Shown here piece by piece: positions 52,532 through 61,565 of a stretch of 64,000 bases of DNA. Both the position numbers and the translations under genes were made by a program. Location of the stretch: positions 1-64,000 of the forward strand of contig SADC01000361.1 of the NCBI GenBank assembly GCA_004194705.1. Direction: 5' to 3'. The notes below the pieces were generated by a model. The model was not told where the DNA came from, ran no database searches, and saw only the letters and a list, made by a program, of their open reading frames with translations. The DNA is from Ditylenchus dipsaci (Eukaryota > Nematoda > Chromadorea > Rhabditida > Anguinidae). The first letter of the stretch is position 1; each line of letters starts with the position of its first letter.

Positions 52532-53003
52532 GGACAGACACACAAACATGTCTCCTTTAGTAGAGGTCTGTGATCTGTGACTGTGATGAAAGGATGATCT
52601 TAGGGCGTATTTTAAAAAAAAGGTATGCTTTTGGGTGGATAGGTACAATGAGTAGGTACAAATGTAAAAATGTAAATGAAAGTGGATGCAGAGTGGGCAA
52701 CGGTACCTCGATGGTGGTTCTCAGGTGTGGTACCTAGGTGGTAATAACAGATAGTCGTACCCAGGTGGTAGTCCTATGGTATTTATCGATTTTAGGCTAA
52801 AATCGACTTTTAGTTAGTTTAGAGAACTATTATATGATCCTATTATGTGTTCCTTACTACGCGTGCCTAAAAATGGCTCTAGGTGAATTCATCCTCTAAC
52901 TAATTCATCCTCGGTGAATTCATCCTCCTTTTTGTCTTGAGAAGAATACTTTTAAAATTATTAGTCCTACCTGAGGACTCCTCTGAGGACGTTGATTCAA
53001 GTA

Positions 53004-53429
53004 TAGGGTTGTTACACAGTTAACTTGAATTTTCAAATTTTTGACTTTATTTTTTGTTTGATGTGTGTTTTTCCCCAAAATTTTAATCATGTAACCCACA
53101 ACTGAAAGCCTATTTCAGTGGCCACACAGTAATATAAAAATTTCTTCATTCAGTTCGTAAAATTGATCTATTTTGATAAAAACAATTTCGATTCAGACTA
53201 ATCGAAATCGATTAAATTAATCGATTTCGATTAGTCTGAATCGAAATTGTTTTTATCAAAATAGATCAATTTTACGAACTGAATGAAGAAATTTTTATTT
53301 ACTGTGTGGCCACTGAAATAGGCTTTCAGTTGTGGGGTACATGATTAAAATTTTGGGGAAAAACACACATCAAAACAAAAAATAAAGTCAAAAAATTTGA
53401 AAATTCAAGTTAACTGTGTAACAACCCTA
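53004..53429. mobile_element. hAT-like MITE, 426-bp near-perfect hairpin
   Basis: TTCAAGTA is repeated exactly at 52996-53003 and 53430-53437. The ends TAGGGTTGTTACACAGTTAA and TAACTGTGTAACAACCCTA begin two arms that pair along nearly their whole ~210 bp. The centre is AATCGATTTCGATTAGTC in mirror form around ATTAAATTAAT. A transcript would form a long double-stranded stem. Confidence 0.85.
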
Positions 53430-53910
53430 TTCAAGTACACGGCATGTTTGTGTGCGCTTTTTGACATGTTACAGAAATACTTTTCGTTAAATCTAATAAA
53501 CATAACTATTTTGTAGCCCTAAATAAGTAAAGACAATTTATACACTAAAATTTAGCTTGGAATCTGTGATACATTTCGGTATATAGGATGTTAGGGCTTA
53601 CATAAAATACTCGACCTCAAACCTAAACATGCCGTATCGTTTATAATAGGGCGAAAAAAAATTATAGTCAAATAAACGTCAAAACCAAACATAAATTTTT
53701 TATCGAGGACGTTGGAATAACATTGATGACATAACAAGGATGTTGGCACTCAAAATTACAACAAGGATGTTGGAAGGCATAATTACAACAAGGATGTTGG
53801 AAGGCTTAGGATGAGTTCAGCATTCCGGCGAGTATTTCTTCCGCCATTATGTTTCGAATCGCGTCCACCTGCGCTTGAGAGAAGTTGAACGCTTCACGTC
53901 GGGAAACATA

Positions 53911-54974
53911 CCGTATTTCCTCTAATTTCTCCACCGGGGGAGTAATTAGAGGCATGCGATTTTTTCAAACTTCAGGTGGCCTGAAATTTCTGTTTTCATT
54001 TACTGTTTGAGCTGTGTAAAAAGTGCCTGTTAGATTTTTAAAATCCCTCTCAGGCACTTTTTATAAAGCTCAAACAGTAAATGAAAACAGAAATTTCAGA
54101 CCACTTGAAGTGAGGGGGGACGGACACGGACAATTGTTCCCGGCGCCGATTGTTCCCGGCGGCCGATTGTTCCCGGCTTATATAAGGGACAATTGTTCCC
54201 GTCCTATATAAAATGACCGATTGTTCCCGACTAGTATAAAAGCGACAATTGTTCCGGCATATATAAAATGACCGATTGTTCCCGGCTAGTATAAAAGCGA
54301 CAATTGTTCCCGGCATATGTAAAATGACCGATTGTTCCTGGCGACCGATTGTTCCGTGATCGATTGTTCCCGGCAGGTATAAAAGGGACAACTGTTCCCA
54401 GTTAACATGAGAAACCAGTTTTAGACCTGTCAGTACTATAAAAGCGTACTCTCTCCTAGAACATTCCGCTTTATGAATGGTTATTACTAACTTTATTGTC
54501 CTTTCCCATACGACATCAAAACGAAATAATAACACAACAACAAAGATAAAATTCTACTGATCTATCACGAAATTGTGAGCCAGTCCACGGAGGTAATCAA
54601 CTAGATTAATTTGAGGATAGCGCTGGACTCTTCCCAAGATGTCTTCAAGAGCTATATAATAGCCGGAACAATTGTCCCTTTATACGAGCCGGGAACAATC
54701 GGTCGACGGGAACAATCGGTCATTTTACATATGCCGGGAACAATTGTCGCTTTTATACTAGCCGGGAACAATCGGTCATTTTATATATGCCGGGAACAAT
54801 TGTCCCTTTTATACTAGCCAGGAACAATCGGTCATTTTATATAGGACGGGAACAATTGTCCCTTTATATAAGCCGGGAACAATCGGCCGCCGGGAACAAT
54901 CGGCGCCGGGAACAATTGACACGTACCGAGGGGGGGAGTAATTAGAGGGAGGGGAGAAATTAGAGGAAATACGG
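53911..54974. mobile_element. TA-flanked MITE, C family, split by an array-ended insert
   Basis: TA flanks the ends CCGTATTTCCTCTAATTTCT and ATTAGAGGAAATACGG. Inner arms pair CAGGTGGCCTGAAATTTC with GAAATTTCAGACCACTTG around AAAAGTGCCTG. A second element interrupts the right arm at 54120. Confidence 0.75.
54120..54927. mobile_element. array-ended element, GACAATTGTTCCCGGC units
   Basis: Arrays of about ten (left, to 54400) and nine (right, from 54660) units pair as inverted repeats. The unit is GACAATTGTTCCCGGC or its variant GACCGATTGTTCCCGGC, separated by TATATAAAA-like linkers. The flanks GAGGGGGG and GAGGGGGGG suggest an 8-9-bp duplication. The interior (54400-54655) has no recognised gene. 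Confidence 0.7.
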
Positions 54975-55272
54975 TAATCGGAGTATTTGCAGATGAAAGC
55001 ACCACAATCAAAGTTATTTCTTGGTAAGGAATGTTCTGTAGAACACTTAATTAATCTACTGGTCATTTGGACGTGGAACATACCTTTGGGCAAAAAACAA
55101 CAAGAACGAAAAAAGCTAATAGTAAAAAGATGAATAAAACGTTTCCTCTCAAAACAAAAAAATTGAGGATGAATTCACCGGAGGATGAATTCACCGGAGG
55201 ATGAATTCGCTAGAGGATTAATCCACCGAGGATGAATTGGTTGAGGATGAATTCGCCGTCGCCCCTAAAAAT

Positions 55273-55638
55273 AGCATTGCGATGATTGTTTTATTGATTT
55301 TCCAAATTTACGCGAAGGTTCTAATGGTAGGGATGAATTACATAGGGTAAATCAAAACTGGTGGTGAATCAGCGGGGGGCGAATTGTCGTATAGCCTCAG
55401 CGGCGAGCACGCCCTTTTAAACATCAGACTCAAGAAACATACACTTTTTTATTACTCCAAACACAAATAACGACCTACACACCATTAGGGGACAGACTAC
55501 GATCACGGTTTTCTTAATTCTCTTTCCAATATTCTTCTGTTTCTGCAGCTCAAAGAAGATGTACCATTTCTCGCAATCGGTCTCGACTTTCGCGGTTGCC
55601 TAAAATTGATACTTACAAGTGATACTTACAAACATTAT
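55273..55638. other. 3' flank of TIM23
   Basis: No gene is certain. On the minus strand an AATAAA lies at about 55448-55453, roughly 190 nt past the TIM23 stop, and is a reasonable poly(A) signal. Confidence 0.45.
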
Positions 55639-56539
55639 TTAGCGAGAATATCCGAAAAACAGACCCAAATTCCAAGTCATGACCATGGCCAAAGCAGCAC
55701 CACTTCCAACCAAGCTAGAGCGAAGACCATAAGGAGAGCGGAACAGCGCACCAGCCATTGCAGCAGCAGCAATTGAATTTAAGTCGTCATCAGCTCTGGC
55801 GAACTTCAAGCCCACATGGATAGCCGAGTAGAGAAACATGGCGACACCAGCTTGCTGAGCGAATCCACTTCCATGTTTGACAGTAGCATTGGCGAGCCGA
55901 GTCATGTAAGGTCGAGTGCGCTAGAAAATAAAGTGAATAAAAAAAACGCTGCAATTAAGGCAGGGACCAGCAATTTGTTTCTCTCTCATAAATACCAGAT
56001 TTGGTTGAAGCAAGTGAAAACAAGGACGATTTTTTAAAAACTGCTGGTGATCGCCTTAATTTGGTGTGCAAAGTATGCCCCTTTAACAACACGAAAATGA
56101 ACTCACTAGCTTCCTTGTTTCAGCGTTGAAAATTTCTCCACCAAGACCACGAGCACAACCAACACCAAAGGCACCACCAATGACCACACCGATTTGACCA
56201 AGAACCAGCTCAAATTTGCCTCTTCCATGCTCATTGCCTTCCGGAGAATATACTGAGGCTGAGAATTGCGAAAAATCGACGGATCCATCTATAGAAGAAG
56301 TGTCATAAACAAGTTAAAGAACAAAAACTCGAAACCACCTGTAAGTAGGGAGTCATCTGAACACGCAACGGCACGCCGGAATGCTTCAGCGAATCAAGGG
56401 CATAAGTTGGCATTGGCATCAGATTCTCATGTTCAGCTGGCTGCCCTGAAGACATCTCGCTGGCATTCTGCTCTTTGGGTGCTCCTGACTGCTGCTGATC
56501 ATCTGGCGAAGCGGAACCAAAGCCTAAGTAACTGAGCAT
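55639..56539 (-). CDS. TIMM23: mitochondrial import inner membrane translocase subunit TIM23
   Basis: TIM23 forms the presequence-translocase channel in the mitochondrial inner membrane. Three coding exons on the minus strand fit: 56339-56539 (67 codons from an ATG), 56107-56288 and 55639-55920. Introns are 50 and 186 nt with GT-AG ends and phase 0 junctions. Family marks include GVPLRVQMTPYLQ (the segment before the channel), RGKFELVLGQIGVVIGGAFG (first membrane helix), RLANATVKHGSGFAQQAGVA and ADDDLNSIAAAAMAGALF. The length, 221 residues, is close to the ~209 of the human protein. Exon 2 lacks one C (CTCCGGAAGG where ILPEG needs CTCCCGGAAGG, near 56243), which would cause a frameshift; a consensus error is likely. 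Confidence 0.93.
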
Positions 56540-57440
56540 CTTGAAATTTCTTGATGGAAAATCTAAAATGTGACAATTAGGTGGACCGAGCAAATCACAA
56601 TGAAAAGTAACTATGTACACAGTAATCAGCTAGTTATACTAGAAATTGTTGAGGCTGTTTATTCATACTATATTTCACCAGTAACGCGTTACTGTTGTTA
56701 TAACAAGATCAAGAGCAAAAGAAATTACAAAATACTTCTCTTATGAGTGAAACATATCTAATCAGCATGGAATTACGCGATACATTACACAACCTACCAA
56801 ACTTACATTGTAAAAATAACGTCTGACAAGCCAAATGACTCATTTAACCAAAATTTTTGTCACTACCGTAGTTCCTCTAATATACTGTATTTTCTTCTAT
56901 CTATTGTTTGCGGAAGCGAAGTTGAGGGTAGAGAAAAAGTGCTTCTAATGGTGGCTGAGATTCGGTCTCGTTCCAATTGCACAGCGTCCTGTCTAATATT
57001 CGATGAGTCAGTAAATTTGTGCAACTTTGACAATTTTTATGGACAATACTATTTTTCCGACTAAAATACTTTTTTTTTCGACTAATCTTTATAATTGCAT
57101 TTTTCACAATTCCAGCCAGATGGGCTTAATCGCTCAGAAAACCACGTTATCCCACTTTAAAGGGGCATGCTCGCCGCTGATGGAAATATTTGAAAGGCGG
57201 GTAGCAGGACAATTCAAACGAGAACTACAGTTGCGGAAAAAGTTACCGCCCGATCAGAATTTCCACATTTTTTTGAGAAAAACTGTTTGAATTTAATTAT
57301 TTTTCAAACGGAAAGGGAAAACGAAATAGACAGTCTTGTAGAGAATTTCACGCTCTACAAAACTGGCATTTTTGTTCAAAAGATTCATTTAAAATTTATG
57401 CAAAAAAATCGCAAAGTTTGAAACAATGCAAAAATAAGGT
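56540..57440. other. upstream region of TIM23
   Basis: A CATTTTAG just upstream of the TIM23 start could be the acceptor of a 5' UTR intron. No other gene is recognised. The GCGGAAAAAGTTACCGCCCG segment near 57233 is repeated at the far end of the following hairpin. Confidence 0.45.
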
Positions 57441-58245
57441 CACGAAAAAAGTTACGGTCCAATAACATTTTGATCTTTTTACATGCTTGTCTTCAATGGT
57501 GAAAGATTACAGCATACATTTTTTAAGAGCCCTGAATTTTAGCTGCAATTTAGAAGGTCAAGCTTTTGCTTTAAATTGTTCTGAGAAAACTTATGACCAT
57601 CAACATAAAAGTGTCGACTTTTAGTCAAAATCAAAGTAAATGTAAGGAAAATGGTTGTTCGGTCACGTAAATACCAGCTATTCTTGAAAATTTTAATATC
57701 AAAAGCTAGCATTTAATGCATTTTCTAAAAGCTCTTTTATTTATCTACAAAATGGCATGTCGACTGCTCTTTTAGAATTAGACAGGGCTAAGAAACGGAT
57801 GGTTGAAGTTGGAAAAAAACAAAAATGTACCAAAATGAAGTAAAAAGAGGAGTTTTATAACTCTTCCAACTTCAACCATTCGTTTCTTAGCCCTGTCTAA
57901 TTTTAAAAGAGCAGTCGACATGCCATTTTGTAGATAAATAAAAGAGCTTTTAGAAAATGCATTGAATGCTAGCTTTTGATATTAAAATTTTCAAGAATAG
58001 CTAGTATTTACATGACCGAACAACCATTTTCCTTACATTTACTTTGATTTTGACTAAAAGTCGACACTTTTATGTTGATGGTCATAAGTTTTCTCAGAAC
58101 AATTTAAAGCAAAAGCTTGACCTTCTAAATTGCAGCTATAATTCAGGGCTCTTAAAAAATGTATGCTGTAATCTTTCACCATTGAAGACAAGCATGTAAA
58201 AAAGATCAAAATGTTATCGGGCGGTAACTTTTTTCCGCAACTGTA
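57440..58245. repeat. ~800-bp near-perfect palindrome
   Basis: The arms (about 57440-57830 and 57850-58245) are reverse complements with few mismatches. Landmarks are ACATGCTTGTCTTCAATGG, GTCGACTTTTAGTCAAAATC and GCCCTGTCTAAT. The loop is about 20 nt of A-rich sequence (near 57838). No target duplication or conserved transposon end was identified. Confidence 0.8.
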
Positions 58246-58312
58246 TTTAAAATAAATTTTAGTTGAGTGCTCTGCGGGGAAGAAGTAATCAAAAACACTT
58301 CGTTTGTTCAAT

Positions 58313-58380
58313 AGCAGTGGCGGCCTAGTGGGTTAGCGGCGGCGTACTACGAAAGTTGGTCGTCGGTTCGATTACTGCTG
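58313..58380 (+). tRNA. tRNA-like sequence, probably SINE or pseudo-tRNA
   Basis: AGCAGTG at the start can pair with TACTGCT at the end as a 7-bp acceptor stem. GGCCTAGTGGGTTAGCGG resembles the polymerase III A box and GGTTCGATTAC the B box. The T-arm and anticodon stem do not pair properly, so no amino-acid identity can be given. It ends 5 bp before the TA of a mariner remnant. A tRNA-derived SINE head is the likeliest reading. Confidence 0.4.
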
Positions 58381-58386
58381 GAGGTA

Positions 58387-58618
58387 TTGGGTTGGTGCAT
58401 GATTAACGTCGGTTTTTTTGTTGTGTTAATTTAGTGAACAAACAAAAAACTTCGCTCGCGGAATTGATCGGCTACCGAGCAAATGGGAAGCTGTTATTGA
58501 TGTAGAGGGTGAATATGCTCCAGAATAATATTCAGAAAGGTTATAGGCGACTTGTATTTGGGTTGTTGTTTAATAGTGTGCAAATAAAAAAACCGACGTT
58601 AATTATGCACCAACCCAA
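58387..58618 (+). mobile_element. mariner remnant with transposase C-terminus
   Basis: TA flanks the ends TTGGGTTGGTGCATGATTAA and its complement, and both continue into ACGTCGGTTTTTTT. This end type is typical of mariner. The interior keeps codons 58448-58528 reading NFARGIDRLPSKWEAVIDVE and a few more to a stop, which matches the conserved mariner tail (G-I-x-x-L-P-x-(R/K)-W). Everything else of the transposase is deleted. Confidence 0.85.
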
Positions 58619-58723
58619 TATAACTTTTCTTCGACTTTTCCAAAATTTCGTCAAATTAATTCTCGTTTGAATTTTGCTGGTACCCGCCTAACAAAATACT
58701 TCCATCGGCGGCAAGCATGCCCT

Positions 58724-58962
58724 TTAAAGGGCCTGACCTCTTCCTACTCGGTGGTCCCCGCCAATTCAAAATTTTCCCTTGATCATTGGACTTCTGTACG
58801 GATTTTTCCGCTAGGTTTCTAACAAAACTAAGCCTAAAATTTGATTTCAGGCCTAGTTTTGTTAGAAACGTGGCGGAAAAATCCGTACAGAAGTCCAATG
58901 ATCAAGGGAAAATTTTTGAATTGGCGGGGGACCACCGAGTAGGAAGAGGTCAGGCCCTTTAA
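58724..58962. mobile_element. MITE, A family, near-perfect hairpin
   Basis: It begins TTAAAGGGCCTGACCTCTTC and ends AGGTCAGGCCCTTTAA. The arms match almost completely, including CTACTCGGTGGTCCCCGCC and GACTTCTGTACGGATTTTTC. High arm identity suggests a young copy. Confidence 0.8.
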
Positions 58963-59151
58963 GTCTCCATGGGGAGTTTTCGTTCAACCCCTAAAAATTA
59001 GGAAAATTTTGAGGTTGATTTTGAGATTTTCGGGTGCTCAACCAAAATTGAAAAGTGTCACGAGGTAAACTCGTGGCCCCTAAGAAAACGCAAAAAAACG
59101 GGTTTGGAATTCCACGAAGCGCGACCCTAGGGATGACCAACAATTGGTATA

Positions 59152-60663
59152 CAGTCAACTCCCTCCATAGTGTACACCCGCCATAGTGTACAGAACCAAA
59201 AAAACTACCATTTTTGAAAAACTTTAGTTCTAATTTTTAAAATGTTCGTTGCTGTTATTTGTAAGGGTAGGACTATACTTTAGTGCGGTTGCTCAAAAAC
59301 GCGTTTTAAGTATTTTTTTCGACGTAATTCAATGTGAAACGTTCAAAAAACATGTTTTTAGGTGTGGGAAAAACCAAAAACCGAAAAAAAAAATTTTTGG
59401 AAAATTTTCATTTTTTGGTCTAAAATTGGTATTTTTCGGTCTTTTTCACAGTGTTCGATTTCCGGACAAGGCAAAAATATTGTGCATATTACATGTTTTT
59501 ATTCTCGGATTCATTTCTAGGGTGAGCTAGTGTGCGCATCTCAACTCCAAGCCCCCAAGCCTTTTTTTTTGAGATGCGCACACAAGCGCACCCTAGAAAC
59601 CAAACACTCGATAAGCAAATTATGCATATATAACACGCATAATACTTTTTTTATGCAGTAGGCCCTGCAAATCAAAGCATGTTTATATTTCATTTTTGGT
59701 TCATTCATTTTTATTCAATAGTTGATCATACATTTTTCAAAAAACAGTATTTAATCAAATTCCGCCTCTTCGATGATGTGTGTGAACTAAATTGTGAACT
59801 AAATTCAGGTAAAATAAGCAAAAGGGTTAAGATGACAGAAAGCAGCAAGAAAAAAACAAGAGTAGCAAACATAAATAATAATAAATATATAAAAAAGGAC
59901 AGTTAGAAGTCTTTGTCTTATCATAAATAGCTTATCTTATCAAAATTTAAAAATTTGCCTTGGTCCCCCAAGGCAAAAACCAAAAAAACACGGAAATTTT
60001 TTTTTCGGTTTTTGGTTTTTCCCACACCTTAAAACATGTTTTTGAACGTTTCACATTGAATTACGTCGAAAAAATACTTAAAACGCGTTTTTGAGCAACC
60101 GCACTAAAGTATAGTTTAGCCTTTGTAAGCAGTGTGTTCATGAATATTTTCTTTGTTTTCTTAAAACGTTCGTTCCCCAGCTGGGTCTGACACATTTTTG
60201 AGCTCGATTTTCGAAACTTTTTTAAAATCCTGGTTTGACAGTCTGGTCGCAAATATCGCAAGGATGTCGATTTTGCCGATCGTTTTTCAAAATCCAAAAA
60301 CTTTTTCTTCTAAAAAAGCAAACCCTCGATTTAAGGACAGGGATTTTTAGAAAAGCCTGTCCTTAAATCGAGGTTTTGCTTTTTTAGAAGAAAAAGTTTT
60401 TGGATTTTGAAAAACGATCGGCAAAATCGACATCCTTGCGATATTTGCGACCAGACTGTCAAACCAGGATTTTAAAAAAGTTTCGAAAATCGAGCTCAAA
60501 AATGTGTCAGACCCAGCTGGGGAACGAACTTTTGGGGGTGTCCTTAAATCGAGAGTCGACTGTAGTCAACTCCCTCCATAGTAACCCCCATTCATCGTGC
60601 ACCCTGAGCCATAGTGCACACTTTGCGCCGGTCCCTTGGGTGTGCACTATCGAGGGATTTGGC
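59152..60663. repeat. cluster of Tigger-type ends and foldbacks
   Basis: TA and CAGTCAACTCCCTCCATAG occur at 59152; TAGTCAACTCCCTCCATAG recurs at about 60563 with a short partner ending ATCGAGGGATTTGGCTA near 60663. Between them are foldback arms (about 59225-59400 and 59985-60130, GTTGCTCAAAAACGCG and complement), a GCCTTGGTCCCCCAAGGC hairpin near 59957, and a 370-bp palindrome (60165-60533) ending GTCCTTAAATCGAGAGTCGA. Boundaries of the individual elements are tangled. No gene. Confidence 0.55.
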
Positions 60664-60689
60664 TATAATAACAAATGGCTCAGAGGGCA

Positions 60690-60810
60690 ACCGGACAACA
60701 ACAAAATGACGCCAACTCAAATGGCGCCTAATAAATTTGGCGCAGATTCAAATTGGCGCAGCGTCACATTGGAGCCGGCTCGCATTGGCGCACAATCATT
60801 TTGGCAAGAA
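60690..60810. repeat. minisatellite, GGCGCAGATTCAAATT units
   Basis: About seven 14-17-bp units (AATGGCGCCTAATAAATTTG, CAAATTGGCGCAGCGTC) in tandem. No inverted partner is present. It resembles a solitary array end. Confidence 0.55.
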
Positions 60811-61136
60811 TACATACTACACCCCCGCCACCCTCTAATATAAGCCCCCCCCCTCAACTTTGAGGGTCTGTATCTTAAGGTAGATGCAATATTTTGCAAA
60901 GCTGTTTATACATTTACTTGATTCCCACAAGATCTACCGATTGTACTTTTTAGATTTTGGTTGATCACCCAGAAATTTCAAGCTCGGATTCAGAATTTTC
61001 CGAATATTGGGGATCCAAACAATAGAAGCCCCGAGGCTACCACGGTAACCTAAAAATAATCTGGATTTTTCTGGCTTTGGTTATAGACACGCCTTCTATA
61101 ATTCGTTACATATTAAATCTGGTCTAAAACGTATGC

Positions 61137-61215
61137 CGGCGCTACTTGGATATTAACCCAGCCGGCGCTCCGCCGGCACCAGGCTTAGCGCCGGCGCCAA
61201 GTTAAGGCCGGCTCT
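61137..61215. repeat. GCGCCGGCGC repeat fragment
   Basis: The short GC-rich stretch GCCGGCGCTCCGCCGGCACC ... TTAGCGCCGGCGCCAAG matches the units of the 27884-28502 element, without its CAGGATTG ends. It is a fragment or a diverged relative. Confidence 0.65.
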
Positions 61216-61329
61216 ATATTTGCTATATTTCATGCGAAAAACCCCGCCTCCCCCAATCAACTTTTTTTAAAGTGTTTCCAAACACCCTATATCGACCTAA
61301 AATGGCCTCAGGAGTTCAAAAAGGCGTTT

Positions 61330-61565
61330 TTGGGCCATTGCCACCTGTTTTGAATTGTCCCCCGCAAATTCAATTTTTTCGCCTAACCATTCAACTTCTG
61401 TACGGATTTTTCAGCTTGGTTTCTAACAAAACCAGGCCTATAATTTAATTTTAAGTAAAGTGTTGTTAGAAACCAAGTTGAAAAATTCGTACGTGAATCC
61501 AACGATAAAGAAAAAAATTTGAATTAGCGGGGGACACCCGTTGTCGGACGGCAATGGCCCTTTAA
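61330..61565. mobile_element. MITE, A family
   Basis: It runs from GGGCCATTGCCACC to GGCAATGGCCCTTTAA. The left outer bases TTAAA are replaced by TTTTT. Arms around AACTTCTGTACGGATTTTTC are as in the other copies. Confidence 0.7.

Larger units (their letters stand above)
52875..55263. mobile_element. 2.4-kb array-ended element (exact 9-bp duplication)
   Basis: CCTAAAAAT is repeated exactly at 52866-52874 and 55264-55272. The left end GGCTCTAGG leads to three GTGAATTCATCCTC units. The right end, whose complement is GGCGACGGCGAATTCATCCT, holds about six such units (55150-55258). The interior contains a hAT-like hairpin (53004), a TA-flanked MITE (53911) and, inside that, another array-ended element (54120). 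No transposase is visible; the ATGTTGGAAGG repeats near 53735-53810 are the only other feature. Confidence 0.75.

Noticed and set aside
54050..54535. 161-codon minus-strand frame with SREQ / GTIV repeats
   Set aside because: It follows the GACAATTGTTCCCGG array exactly and crosses element boundaries.
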